Source: Bacillus swezeyi (GTDB taxonomy: Bacteria; Bacillota; Bacilli; Bacillales; Bacillaceae). Taken from it: a stretch of DNA of 64,000 bases. Numbering within the stretch: the first letter of the stretch is position 1; each line of letters starts with the position of its first letter. Below are positions 36,989 through 45,865 of this stretch, piece by piece. The notes beneath the pieces are model-generated. The model ran no database searches and had not been told where the DNA came from. It was given only the letters and a program-made list of their open reading frames with translations. The DNA is taken from positions 44,428 to 108,427 of the forward strand of contig NZ_MRBK01000020.1 of the NCBI RefSeq assembly GCF_001969815.1, written 5' to 3'. The position numbers and the translations under genes were made by a program.

Positions 36989-37102
36989 TTACGATTTTTC
37001 CCTGGCAGCGCGCTCCGCTCTTTTAAATTCCCGCGAATATCTGACTTCCTGCGTTTTGTTCAGGGGGGATTTGAAGCGCTCCCGTTTTTTCTTGTCAGCC
37101 AT
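36989..37102 (-). CDS. yfhE: YfhE family small basic protein
   Basis: 37-residue ORF (MADKKKRERFKSPLNKTQEV, then RYSREFKRAERAAREKS) with AGGAGGC 8 nt upstream of the ATG. Matches the YfhE family that follows yfhD in Bacillus. Too short for usual ORF calling. Highly basic, likely spore-related; role unknown. Confidence 0.87.
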   Translation of the reverse strand: MADKKKRERFKSPLNKTQEVRYSREFKRAERAAREKS

Positions 37103-37167
37103 TTTTAAAGCCTCCTATAAGATCAGATTATTCACAGGCTGTCCGTTTCAGAGGCATTTATTCAGGA

Positions 37168-37707
37168 TTAAGCTTCTTTTAGCCGGCGGTTTTCGTCTTC
37201 AAACGTTCTCATGCTGTATAAAGAGTACAAATCTTTCGGTATTTCAAATAGGTAAAATGCTCCGCAATCAGCCTCTTTCAGCCTTTCAGGGGCAGCCTGG
37301 ATGGCATATGGCAGCTTTTTTGCCGCTTTAAGTGAGCGTGTGTTTGTTTTTCTGATTTTCATCAAAACCGTTTCAATATTTTTCTCGTAAAAAAGCTCGC
37401 AGAAAAACGCGTTTTTTGCCCGCTGGTTATAGCCTTTGCCGTGGAAAGTCCTGCCGAGCCAAGTGCCAAGAAACCCCTCATTCCCCTCTATGTCATACAA
37501 GCTGATGCAGCCGATCGGATTTTCCCATTCATCGAGAATCGTACGGGATATCAGCTTTCCCTGTTCTTCCTCTTCCATCATGTTTTTGACGTGAAACATA
37601 TATTCCTCAATGGTCGCTGCTTTATTTCTGACAAAAGGGAAGACTTCCGGATGGATCATAAGTTCAAAAAGCGCAGAGCAGTCGGTCATTTCTCGTTTTT
37701 TCAGCAT
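37168..37707 (-). CDS. GNAT-family N-acetyltransferase
   Basis: 179 residues, RimJ/RimL-like GNAT fold; the acetyl-CoA loop reads RTFHGKGYNQRAKNAF with the downstream KIRKTNTRSLKAAKKL block. ATG 37707 after AGGAGGGG. Acceptor unknown (protein N-terminus or small molecule). It lies between yfhE and the yfhF region where B. subtilis, as I recall, has no such gene. Confidence 0.85.
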   Translation of the reverse strand: MLKKREMTDCSALFELMIHPEVFPFVRNKAATIEEYMFHVKNMMEEEEQGKLISRTILDEWENPIGCISLYDIEGNEGFLGTWLGRTFHGKGYNQRAKNAFFCELFYEKNIETVLMKIRKTNTRSLKAAKKLPYAIQAAPERLKEADCGAFYLFEIPKDLYSLYSMRTFEDENRRLKEA

Positions 37708-37823
37708 GGCAGCCCCTCCTTAATGTGAGGGCGGTCTTCCAGTTGCAAACAGGCTCCAGCCACCCTCGAAATTTTTTAATTTGCGGAAAAAACATCCGCC
37801 GTTTCTTGCTCAAGCATTAAAAA

Positions 37824-37900
37824 ATTCGGGGTGGGAATCGAACCCACTAAAACCAGAAGATCTGGTGGCGCACCATTTGCCTTCCCTATTCACATCTGCT
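37824..37900 (-). ncRNA. tRNA-like element (degenerate tRNA or structured RNA)
   Basis: On the minus strand there is a perfect T-arm, GTGGG-TTCGATT-CCCAC (37847-37831), an acceptor-like CCCGAAT after it, and an anticodon-arm-like stem ACCAG/CTGGT (37866-37852) with a loop of only five bases (ATCTT). A D-loop-like GGC... precedes. There is no good 5' acceptor strand and no CCA, so it is not a functional tRNA gene. Seven T follow, so it could end a transcript. Could be a tRNA relic, a tRNA-mimic RNA or a terminator-like element at the 3' end of yfhF transcripts. The surrounding 264-nt gap (37708-37971) has no ORF I can support. Confidence 0.5.
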
Positions 37901-37971
37901 GCTAATGGTTTCTACATTTTACGCAGCTGGGAGGCGAAAAGCGACAAGGCTTTTGCGGGAAATACATTATC

Positions 37972-38871
37972 TTATACAAGAAGATCCTTCAGGGCGTCTT
38001 CCAATTCGGGATACAAGAAATGATAACCGTTTAATAGGGTCTTTTTCGGCAGAACGCGCTGTCCTTTTAGCACCAGCAGACTCATTTCACCCAGGACGGC
38101 TTTTATCGCAAATTCGGGAACCGGAATCCAATGCGGCCGTTTTTTCACCTTGGCGATTGTTTTTCCGAATGCCTCCATCTGCACGGGATTTGGAGCTGTG
38201 GCATTGATCGGGCCTGACAGCTGCTGGTTATCCATCGCCGACTGAATCAAGCCGAGCGCGTCATCAATATGAATCCACGGTATCCATTGGGTGCCTGAAC
38301 CGATTCGCCCTCCTGCAAACAGTTGATAAGGAAGCGCCATTTTCGGAAGCGCTCCGCCGTCTTTTCCGAGGACCATGCCAAAACGCATGTATACGGTGCG
38401 AATTCCAAGCGCTTCGATTTGTCCCGCTTCCTTTTCCCAGGCAGCCGTCGTCCGGCTCAGAAAATCGCGGTTTGAAACAGCCGAATCTTCTGTGAATGTT
38501 TGGTCAAGGCTCGTCCCGTAGATCCCGACAGCGCTTGCTTGAATGAGGACTTTCGGCTTTGCATCCAGCTTTTCGATAATACGCGCGGACTCCTGCACAG
38601 AGCGAAGGCGGCTGTTCACAATCTCCGTCTTTGTTTTTTCAGTCCAGCGGCCGAAAAGCGATTTTCCGGCCAAATTGATCCACACGTCGATTTCAGGCAG
38701 TTCGGTTTCAGGCCGGGCGCCGTTTCTTTGCCAAAGAACATGAGAAAGGGTTTTTTGTTCCGTTTCCGCAGGATTTCTTGATAAAATATAAACGTGATGT
38801 CCCCCGGCGGTTAAAGCGTTTGACAGGTGCTTGCCGATAAAGCCTGTTCCGCCGGCGATTGCAATTTTCAT
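37972..38871 (-). CDS. yfhF: YfhF, NAD-dependent epimerase/SDR protein
   Basis: 299-residue extended short-chain dehydrogenase of the YfhF/YfcH (SulA-like) group: GGTGFIGKHL for NAD, the YGTSLDQTFTED region with a Tyr, RFGMVLGKDGGALPKM, and a C-terminal DUF1731 (about 250-299, PVPEFAIKAVLGEMSLLVLKG). Substrate unknown. ATG 38871 (or 38874) after GGGAG. Divergent from recX with 68 nt between. Confidence 0.85.
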   Translation of the reverse strand: MKIAIAGGTGFIGKHLSNALTAGGHHVYILSRNPAETEQKTLSHVLWQRNGARPETELPEIDVWINLAGKSLFGRWTEKTKTEIVNSRLRSVQESARIIEKLDAKPKVLIQASAVGIYGTSLDQTFTEDSAVSNRDFLSRTTAAWEKEAGQIEALGIRTVYMRFGMVLGKDGGALPKMALPYQLFAGGRIGSGTQWIPWIHIDDALGLIQSAMDNQQLSGPINATAPNPVQMEAFGKTIAKVKKRPHWIPVPEFAIKAVLGEMSLLVLKGQRVLPKKTLLNGYHFLYPELEDALKDLLV

Positions 38872-38939
38872 CATGATCACTCCCTTTTGGAGATCCTTTA
38901 CCTCATTTTAAAAGAAGAAAACGAAAGAAGGGAGCTTTT

Positions 38940-39731
38940 ATGCCTTATATTACAAAAATTTCTTCTCAGAAAAACAATGAAGAGCGGGTTAATATATTTC
39001 TGGATGAAAAATACGCGTTCAGCGTTGACCTGGATATTCTCGTCAAATTTGATCTGCGGAAAGGGAAGGAGCTCGATGAGCTTGACGTCATCGAAATCCA
39101 GTATGGCGATGACATCCGAAAAGGGTTTAATAAAGCGCTTGATTATTTATCCTACAGGATGCGCTCAACGAAAGAAGTCAAAGACCATCTCAAGAAAAAA
39201 GGCGTCCCAGATTCTGCGGTGACAGAAATCATACATATGCTGAACGAATATCAATATTTGGACGACCGGGAATTTGCGGCGGCATATGTCAGCACCCACC
39301 GCAAAACGAGCGGCAAAGGACCAGACGTTCTTTACAGGGAGCTTCGAATAAAAGGTGTTGATGATAACATCATCCAGGAAGCGCTAGGCTCATTTACCTT
39401 TTCAGAACAGGTTGAAACAGCCGTTAAGCATGCCGGAAAAGTAGTAAAAAAAGGAAAAAAGCTATCCTCTAAAGAGACGAAACAAGCGATCGAACAGCAG
39501 CTCATTCGCAAGGGATTCTCCTTCGATGTCATCTCGGCCGCTCTTTTGGAGACGGATTATGAAAACGAACATGATGCAGAAAGAGAAGCTCTGTATAAGC
39601 AGGGAGAAAAAGCCATGCGGCGCTACAGCTATGATGGTTCTTACGAAACGAAGATGAAGGTCAAGCAGTATTTGTTTAGAAAAGGTTTTTCGATTGATAT
39701 GATTGACCAATTTTTGGATGAAAAGGGATGA
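38940..39731 (+). CDS. recX: RecX, regulatory protein of RecA
   Basis: 263 residues, three tandem RecX helical repeats typical of the longer Firmicute form (YRMRSTKEVKDHLKKKGVPD, DDREFAAAYVSTHRKTSGKG, RRYSYDGSYETKMKVKQYLF). Modulates RecA filaments on DNA. ATG after AGAAGGGAG. Its stop overlaps the upstream end of the yfhH region. Confidence 0.92.
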   Translation: MPYITKISSQKNNEERVNIFLDEKYAFSVDLDILVKFDLRKGKELDELDVIEIQYGDDIRKGFNKALDYLSYRMRSTKEVKDHLKKKGVPDSAVTEIIHMLNEYQYLDDREFAAAYVSTHRKTSGKGPDVLYRELRIKGVDDNIIQEALGSFTFSEQVETAVKHAGKVVKKGKKLSSKETKQAIEQQLIRKGFSFDVISAALLETDYENEHDAEREALYKQGEKAMRRYSYDGSYETKMKVKQYLFRKGFSIDMIDQFLDEKG

Positions 39732-39736
39732 GGAAA

Positions 39737-40051
39737 ATGGAGAAAAGATACAGCGAAATGACAGAGCACGAATTGCAAAGGGAAATCGGAGTCCTGACAG
39801 AAAAGGCGAGAAAGGCTGAGCAAATGGGAATCGTCAATGAACTGGCCGTCCATGAGCGGAAAATTGCAATGGCAAAAGCATATCTTCTCGATCCGGCCGA
39901 TTTTAAACCCGATGTCATTTACGAAATTGAAGGGGCGGAAGAGGATTTTTACATTCGCTATTTAAACGGCGTCTTCGCCTGGGGGCACCGACTCAATACA
40001 CCCGATCATGAAGAGGCCCTGCCGATTTCTTTGTTAAAAGAAAAGGATTAA
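39737..40051 (+). CDS. yfhH: YfhH, DUF1811 protein
   Basis: 104 residues, small soluble protein with a helical N-terminal part (MTEHELQREIGVLTEKARKAEQ) and an SH3-like C-terminal part (VIYEIEGAEEDFYIRYLNG). Function unknown. ATG 39737 (MEKRYSEM) preceded by ATGAGG; an ATG at 39728 is in frame but lacks a site. 5 nt after recX, so operonic. Confidence 0.88.
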   Translation: MEKRYSEMTEHELQREIGVLTEKARKAEQMGIVNELAVHERKIAMAKAYLLDPADFKPDVIYEIEGAEEDFYIRYLNGVFAWGHRLNTPDHEEALPISLLKEKD

Positions 40052-40083
40052 GACATAGCTTAACCCTTTTCATGCGTATTTTG

Positions 40084-40254
40084 TTATCTTGTACGGATGC
40101 GCGTGTTGCGCTGGAGAATCATAAGGTCTTGTGTTTGCTGCGTTTCTCCGTTTACCTGCGCGCGCGCATGCTTTGTGTTGGCCCATGGCTGCGGATAGTT
40201 TTGCGTTTTCATCTGGTAAAAATCATTTGTATACGGCTTGCGGTTTGCACACAA
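40084..40254 (-). CDS. YpzG-like small protein
   Basis: 56-residue ORF starting at TTG 40254 with GGAGTG about 8 nt upstream; sequence ends QPWANTKHARAQVNGETQQ, TQDLMILQRNTRIRTR. The VNGETQxTQ block matches the YpzG family of short Bacillus proteins. No ATG start, so standard calling misses it. Lies 26 nt downstream of sspK on the same strand. Function unknown. Confidence 0.75.
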   Translation of the reverse strand: MCANRKPYTNDFYQMKTQNYPQPWANTKHARAQVNGETQQTQDLMILQRNTRIRTR

Positions 40255-40280
40255 AGAAAATCACTCCATCCCAGAATAAT

Positions 40281-40430
40281 TTAGCGTTTGCCGGAAGCTC
40301 TCATTCTTTCTTGCGGATGAGTATTTGTGCTTCCGTCAGGGCGCTTTGAAGCAAAATCATCTTTGGCCCGGGGCTCACCTTCAAATTTATTGTTATTCAT
40401 GTTCGGAAAGCCTCTCGATTTATTTCGCAT
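40281..40430 (-). CDS. sspK: SspK, small acid-soluble spore protein
   Basis: 49 residues ([20 protein letters not shown], then [29 protein letters not shown]), the SspK family of minor SASPs made in the forespore. ATG 40430 with GGAGGAG 10 nt upstream. Below ordinary ORF length cut-off. Confidence 0.92.
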   Translation of the reverse strand: MRNKSRGFPNMNNNKFEGEPRAKDDFASKRPDGSTNTHPQERMRASGKR

Positions 40431-40561
40431 CTTTTTAGGGCTCCTCCATTCAAGTCCAAAATGTTTGCGTCTTCGGTTCAGAAGACGTAAGGTTAGTATA
40501 TGAAATGGACGACGTTTTCAAAAAGAAAGTTTTTTCCTAAGGGAAGGAGGGAATATTCAAG

Positions 40562-40831
40562 GTGGAAGCACACTTTGAAAAGCTGACAAATGCGCTTCTC
40601 GAAAAAAATCATATGCTGAGCTATGCACAAGCCAGAACATGGATTGAACTGCTGTGGGAGGATTTCGAATCGACATTTGCCAAAGCCGGCCATCCGTATA
40701 GAGGAAAAGAACTGACAGAGCGTGTTGTTTTAGAATGGATTGAGCATTATGGCAGCCATTTGCATTTATTTCAGACCGAAAAGTCTTCGTTTGTGGATCT
40801 ATTGACAGGAGATCATGGACTGCTGCATTAA
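40562..40831 (+). CDS. yfhJ: YfhJ, WVELL-domain protein
   Basis: 89 residues with the short WVELL-type motif (TWIELLWEDFESTFAKAG) typical of YfhJ. Unknown function, small acidic soluble protein. GTG start, AAGGAGGG upstream (11 nt). The following gene begins 27 nt later. Confidence 0.87.
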   Translation: MEAHFEKLTNALLEKNHMLSYAQARTWIELLWEDFESTFAKAGHPYRGKELTERVVLEWIEHYGSHLHLFQTEKSSFVDLLTGDHGLLH

Positions 40832-40858
40832 ACGTTTCTTTCAGAAAGGAATGATGAA

Positions 40859-41722
40859 ATGAAAGCGATCGTCATTGGCTCGGGAATTGCCGGTGCAAGC
40901 GCAGCATATCATCTAGTGAAAAAAGGAGCAGATGTGACGGTTTTGGATGAAGGGCATAAAGGCCAATCAACGAAGGCTGGAGCGGGCATTATCTGTCCGT
41001 GGTTTTCATCCAGAGGTGAAGACTGGTATCGTTTGGCAAAAGAGGGAGTCGGATATTATTCCTCACTTGTTTCACAGCTTAAAGAAGACGGAGCAGCCGA
41101 ATTCGGGTATGGAAAAACGGGTGCGCTTCGCGTCAGCAGGGATCTGGAAGCACTCGGCCGAATTGAAAGAAAATTAAGAGAACAAACAGAAGCTGAGCCG
41201 GGAGCAGGCGAAATCGCCCGACTATCGAATAAGGAAGCAAGAAAGCTTTTTCCCCCGCTTGCAGAAGGGATGGAAGCCATTTATATAACCGGAGCAGCCC
41301 GCGTTGACGGCCATCTCCTGCGGAATGCTCTTCTTCAGGCAGCCGTAAAGCGCGGCGCCGTTCTGCAAGAAGGCAAGGCAGAGCTGTCTTTTCATCAGGG
41401 CCGCCTAAACGGGGCGAGGGTGGACGGGCAGTTTATTTGTGCAGACAAAGTGATATTGGCCGCCGGGGCATGGACGAATCAACTGACCCAGCCTTTGGGT
41501 ATTCACCTTCATCTAGAGCCCCAGCGCGGGCAGATTGTTCATTTAAAGATGCCTGATCAAGATACTGACAAGTGGCCGGTTGTTTTACCGGATACAGACC
41601 ATTATATCGTGTCATTTGCCGATTCCCGGGTCGTAGCCGGGGCGCTCGCTGCATCTTTAGCATATGGTGAAGATCCTGGCATTGATTTGAAAAAGTATGA
41701 CCCAACAAGGCAAACTTCATAA
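40859..41722 (+). pseudogene. FAD-dependent DAO-family oxidoreductase with internal deletion
   Basis: 287 residues; the family normally has about 370. N-terminal FAD fold is intact (IGSGIAGASAAYHL, TKAGAGIICPW), and the substrate-domain part reaches DSRVVAGA near residue 262. Then the sequence jumps to LAYGEDPGIDLKKYDPTR, which resembles the extreme C-terminal block of such enzymes. The C-terminal FAD-binding strand-glycine segment is missing, so roughly 80-90 residues appear deleted in frame (around 41640-41660). Probably inactive. ATG with AGAAAGGA upstream. Confidence 0.7.
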
Positions 41723-41787
41723 AATGGCAAATTAACCCTTGTTCTTCCCTAGGGATATCATTTTTTTACCACTTGTTCATAGATGTC

Positions 41788-41796
41788 TGATATAAT
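41788..41796 (+). promoter_or_regulatory. Extended -10 promoter for csbB
   Basis: TGATATAAT (TGN-TATAAT) about 140 nt before csbB. No good -35. The remaining 215-nt gap shows no gene. SigB or SigX elements known for csbB in B. subtilis were not evident to me. Confidence 0.4.
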
Positions 41797-41937
41797 GACA
41801 AAATAATCTTGTAGAAAATAGTGCAGCATACCCACAGTTTTCCTTTTGTGCGGATGACGAACATGCACGGATCAGTATCCTGCCGATCAAACAGATGCCG
41901 GATGCGATTTTATTATGTCTAAAAGAGGTGCCTTTAA

Positions 41938-42897
41938 GTGAAGAAAGGATTCGTTTCAATTATTATTCCTTCATATAATGAAGCAAGCAACATTAAACTG
42001 ATTTATCAATCGTTAAGGAACGAATTTCAAACCATTGATTATGAATATGAAATTTATTACATAAATGATGGCAGCACAGACCAAACGCTGGAGGAAATAA
42101 AAAATCTGGCAGAAAAAAACGAGCGGGTCAAATACATTTCTTTTTCAAGAAATTTCGGTAAGGAAGCGGCTATTCTTGCCGGATTTCAGCATGCCCGTGG
42201 CGATGCCGTCGTCGTCATGGATGCGGATTTGCAGCACCCGACGTACCTCTTGCACGATTTTATTAAAGGATATGAGGAAGGCTATGACCAAGTGGTCGCC
42301 CAGCGCAACAGAAAGGGGGACAATCCCTTGCGCTCCTATTTGTCTTCGCTTTATTACCGTTTTATCAACAATGCGGTTGAAGTAGACCTAAGGGACGGTG
42401 TCGGGGATTTTCGTCTTTTGAGCAGAAAAGCGGTCCACGCGCTCTTAAAGCTGAGTGAAGGAAACCGTTTTTCAAAAGGGCTGTTTTGCTGGATCGGCTT
42501 TGACCAGAAGATTATATATTATGAAAATGTCGAAAGGAAAAACGGAAAGACGAAGTGGTCGTTCCGCCACTTGCTTAACTATGGAATCGACGGAGTTGTT
42601 TCGTTTAACAACAAACCGCTGAGAATGTGTTTTTACACTGGAATCTTTATTCTTTTTCTTTCTCTTATTTATATCGCTGCAACCTTCATTCGCATTTTGA
42701 AATACGGTGTCATTGTTCCGGGATATTTTACAATTATTTCCGCTGTGCTGTTTCTCGGAGGGGTTCAGCTTCTCAGCCTCGGAATCATAGGCGAATACAT
42801 TGGGCGAATTTACTATGAGACGAAAAAGCGGCCTCATTATTTAATACAGGAGGCAAACATCAGCCATGGAGAAACTCATGAGAAAAATGAATCTTGA
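41938..42897 (+). CDS. csbB: CsbB, undecaprenyl-phosphate glycosyltransferase
   Basis: 319 residues: GT2 glycosyltransferase (about 1-230; IIIPSYNEASN, DADLQHPTY, GVGDFRLLSRKA) and two C-terminal membrane helices (about 232-255, 265-290). Makes undecaprenyl-phosphate-linked sugar (GlcNAc in B. subtilis) as donor for envelope glycosylation. GTG start with AAGAGGTG upstream. First of the csbB-gtrA-yfhO operon. Confidence 0.94.
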   Translation: MKKGFVSIIIPSYNEASNIKLIYQSLRNEFQTIDYEYEIYYINDGSTDQTLEEIKNLAEKNERVKYISFSRNFGKEAAILAGFQHARGDAVVVMDADLQHPTYLLHDFIKGYEEGYDQVVAQRNRKGDNPLRSYLSSLYYRFINNAVEVDLRDGVGDFRLLSRKAVHALLKLSEGNRFSKGLFCWIGFDQKIIYYENVERKNGKTKWSFRHLLNYGIDGVVSFNNKPLRMCFYTGIFILFLSLIYIAATFIRILKYGVIVPGYFTIISAVLFLGGVQLLSLGIIGEYIGRIYYETKKRPHYLIQEANISHGETHEKNES

Positions 42898-43267
42898 ATT
42901 TATTCGCTTTGCCGCTGTCGGCGTCGTGAATACTTTGAATTACTATGCGGTTTATTTGCTGCTGCATATTTTGCTGCAAATGAATTATATGGTGTCCCAT
43001 ATTGCCGCTTTTTTTGTCAGCCTTGTGATTTCATTTTTCCTGAATTGTTATTTTACTTTTAAAATCAAACCGACCTTTTCGAAATTTTTGCAGTTTCCGC
43101 TGACACAGCTGTTTAATTTGGCCGCTTCTTCTTTGTTTGTGTATGTTTTTGTAAACTTTTTGAAGATGAACAGTTCGGCAGCTCCTCTGGCTTCCATGTT
43201 TTTAACCGTTCCTCTGACATTTTTGCTGACAGGGAAGATTTTGAAAAAAGACAGGGGAAGAGTATGA
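42866..43267 (+). CDS. GtrA-family flippase-like protein
   Basis: 133 residues, four hydrophobic segments (FIRFAAVGVVNTLNYYAVY, SHIAAFFVSLVISFFLNCYFTF), the GtrA family thought to flip lipid-linked sugars. It overlaps csbB at its start by 32 nt and ends overlapping yfhO (ATGA), so it belongs to the same mRNA. In B. subtilis the corresponding flippase (YngA) is encoded elsewhere, as I recall. Confidence 0.9.
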   Translation: MEKLMRKMNLEFIRFAAVGVVNTLNYYAVYLLLHILLQMNYMVSHIAAFFVSLVISFFLNCYFTFKIKPTFSKFLQFPLTQLFNLAASSLFVYVFVNFLKMNSSAAPLASMFLTVPLTFLLTGKILKKDRGRV

Positions 43268-45843
43268 AAAAAACAGTCTTCTTATTTGCCATCTCAAGTT
43301 TTGCAATTTCTGTGATCGCCCATTCCTTTTTTTTAATCGAATGGGCAAATGACCGTTATATGACTGGAAACGGTGACGGACTTGCACAAATGATCGTCTT
43401 TAAATCATTTCTGTATGATCAGTATAAAAACGGCAGCTTTTTTTACTCGTATTCCTTCGGTCTCGGCGGCGGGATCTACAGTCAGCTGGGCTATTATTTT
43501 ACGACATCTTTTGTATATATCGCTTCTTTCGCCGCTGTTTTTCTGATGCAGATCATGCACTTAGCCGGAGATGCGGATACCCTGTTCTGGGCGCAAGCCG
43601 CCGTTTTTATCAGTGTGGTGAAGCTGGGTCTGATCATTTTAATCGCGTCATATGCGTTTCACTATATGGTGAAACATAAGCTGGCCGCTTTTACAGGTGC
43701 CGTTTTATACGGAACATCTGTTATCTATTTTCGCCATACGGTGTTCTGGGAATTTTTCAGTGATGCCATGCTTTGGCTTCCTTTGCTTGTTGCAGGAGCC
43801 GAGAAAATCATCAGGGAAAAGCGGACGGGCCTGTTTATTACAGCATGTTCCTTGACGCTGTTTAGCAATTTTTATTTTGCGTATATCAATTTGATTTTCA
43901 TTGCCATCTATGTCATCTTCCGCTGGCTGATCAGGCTTGATGAACAAGAGGAGACAAGGTGGAAGCAGTTCAGGCTGTTTGCCGTATCCTGTCTGATTTC
44001 CTTTGGGATCAGCGCTGTTTCCTTTGTGCCGGCTGTTTACGGCTTTCTGAACAATTTGCGTCCTCCGTATGATCAAGCGGTCGCTTTGTATGACTTCACA
44101 GACAACATTTTATTCTCAAGCCGTATCATTCTTCTGCCGTCCGTCTTTTTGCTGTTCTTATTCGTGTTTTCTTTCTATAAGAACAAGACGTTCAGGCTGT
44201 TTGCCGGAATCAGTGTTTTGCTGGTGATCCTGCATTACAGTCCGCTTGCGGCTAGTGTGTTCAACGGGTTTTCCGCACCGCAGAACCGCTTTGAATATTT
44301 GCTTGCTTTTACGATAGGCGGCGCTATTGCAATCGGGATCAAAGAGCTTAAAAATATCAGCAGGAAAGAGATTTTATATTCAAGCCTCCTCGTCCTCTTC
44401 ATCTATATCGCCGCGATCTGGCACAAAGATCTTGATTTGTCTTTGGTCAAAAACTGGAGCATTCTTGTTCTGCTGTTTTTGACGATTGCCGCCTTTGCGG
44501 CAGCCGGCATAAAATACAAAAAAGCGCATCTGCTTTTACACGGATGTCTTTTGGCATCAGCGGTATTGGTTGCCAATACATACCAGAAATACGTTCTGTC
44601 CGAGGCGAGCGATATTAAAAGCGTGACGAAAAGCTATCTGACCAGCAATGAGTATAATGGTGAAGAGCAGCGTGAACTTTTGGAAAACATGAAGAAAGAT
44701 GATGGCGGGGATCAATACACAAGGATCGATTGGATGAACGGCGTTCGCAACAATACGCCGCTGATCCAGCACTTTAACGGTTTCAGCGCCTATTCAAGCA
44801 TTCTCAACCAGCATCTGCTGCTGTTTTATTGGAAAGACCTGCAAATTGATATGGAAAGAGAAAGCGTCAGCCGCTATGCAACAATGGGGGACCGCGCCAA
44901 TCTGTACAGCCTGCTGTACGGAAAATATTATATGACGGAAAAAGAGAATGCCCCTGATGTTCCATATGGATTTGAGAAAACGGATGAATCAGAGCATTAT
45001 GCCGTCTATAAGAATAAGTACACACTGCCGTTTATCCGCACGGCTAAAACCGTGTTTACTGAAAAAGATTTAGCCGAAGCTCCCGTTTTGGCTAAAGAGC
45101 ATGCGATGCTTGAAGGGATTGTGCTGGAAAACCATCAAGAAAAAGAACAGCCGCCTCAAATTTCGAATTTGATCGGGCAGACGAAGATCAAAACAAAGGG
45201 AGCAAGGTATCAAAACGGTGTGCTCGAAGTAACAGCGGAAAAGGGAGGGATTGATCTCATCCCTGAAAGCGGACTTCCGAATGAAGGCGACTATTATGTT
45301 GAATTTTATTTGAAAAGCCTTGCTAAAGACCAGTTTTTTAACCTGCAGATCAACGATTATGTCACGTCAAGAAAATCAAATCAGTCGATTTACAAGACAG
45401 GAATTTATGATTTGACAATCAGGGTTCCGAAAGCGGAAAAGATTTCAATCAGGCTTCCAAAAGGAAAATATAAGCTGGACAATCTGAACTTATATCAGGA
45501 AGACTATCAAACCTTAAAAAAAGCGGCGGCAAAAAACGCTCCGAAAGCCGACATGAGCTGGGAACAAAATAAATTGTCCATCAGCTATGAGAACAAAAGC
45601 GGAGACCGCTACATGGTGCTCCCGATTCCGTATGAAAAAGGCTGGGAACTGATGGTGAACGGAAAGAAACAAGACGTGGAAAAAGCGAACTATTCCTTTA
45701 TCGGCTTTTCCATCGAAAAAGGGGACAACGACATTCAGCTTGTCTATTACCCGCCATATTTTAAAGCCACATTGGCGATCACTATCATCAGTCTTGCCGC
45801 AGGCATATGGTACAGCAGAAGAAGAAAAAAGCTTGGCTCTTAA
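43264..45843 (+). CDS. yfhO: YfhO, GT-C glycosyltransferase
   Basis: 859-residue membrane protein: about 12-13 helices in the first 460 residues, the early ANDRYMTGNGDGLAQMIVF loop with catalytic-type Asp, and a C-terminal extracytoplasmic sensor-like domain (about 480-830). Predicted to transfer sugar from the CsbB product to lipoteichoic acid or another surface polymer. ATG overlaps gtrA stop. Its stop (45841-45843) abuts that of the convergent yfhP. Confidence 0.93.
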   Translation: MKKTVFLFAISSFAISVIAHSFFLIEWANDRYMTGNGDGLAQMIVFKSFLYDQYKNGSFFYSYSFGLGGGIYSQLGYYFTTSFVYIASFAAVFLMQIMHLAGDADTLFWAQAAVFISVVKLGLIILIASYAFHYMVKHKLAAFTGAVLYGTSVIYFRHTVFWEFFSDAMLWLPLLVAGAEKIIREKRTGLFITACSLTLFSNFYFAYINLIFIAIYVIFRWLIRLDEQEETRWKQFRLFAVSCLISFGISAVSFVPAVYGFLNNLRPPYDQAVALYDFTDNILFSSRIILLPSVFLLFLFVFSFYKNKTFRLFAGISVLLVILHYSPLAASVFNGFSAPQNRFEYLLAFTIGGAIAIGIKELKNISRKEILYSSLLVLFIYIAAIWHKDLDLSLVKNWSILVLLFLTIAAFAAAGIKYKKAHLLLHGCLLASAVLVANTYQKYVLSEASDIKSVTKSYLTSNEYNGEEQRELLENMKKDDGGDQYTRIDWMNGVRNNTPLIQHFNGFSAYSSILNQHLLLFYWKDLQIDMERESVSRYATMGDRANLYSLLYGKYYMTEKENAPDVPYGFEKTDESEHYAVYKNKYTLPFIRTAKTVFTEKDLAEAPVLAKEHAMLEGIVLENHQEKEQPPQISNLIGQTKIKTKGARYQNGVLEVTAEKGGIDLIPESGLPNEGDYYVEFYLKSLAKDQFFNLQINDYVTSRKSNQSIYKTGIYDLTIRVPKAEKISIRLPKGKYKLDNLNLYQEDYQTLKKAAAKNAPKADMSWEQNKLSISYENKSGDRYMVLPIPYEKGWELMVNGKKQDVEKANYSFIGFSIEKGDNDIQLVYYPPYFKATLAITIISLAAGIWYSRRRKKLGS

Positions 45844-45865
45844 ACAGAGCCAAGCTTTAATTTTT
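45828..45865. terminator. Bidirectional terminator over yfhO/yfhP stops
   Basis: AAGCTTGGCTCT-TAAAC-AGAGCCAAGCTT with A run and T run. The stem includes the stop codons of both convergent genes. Confidence 0.88.
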
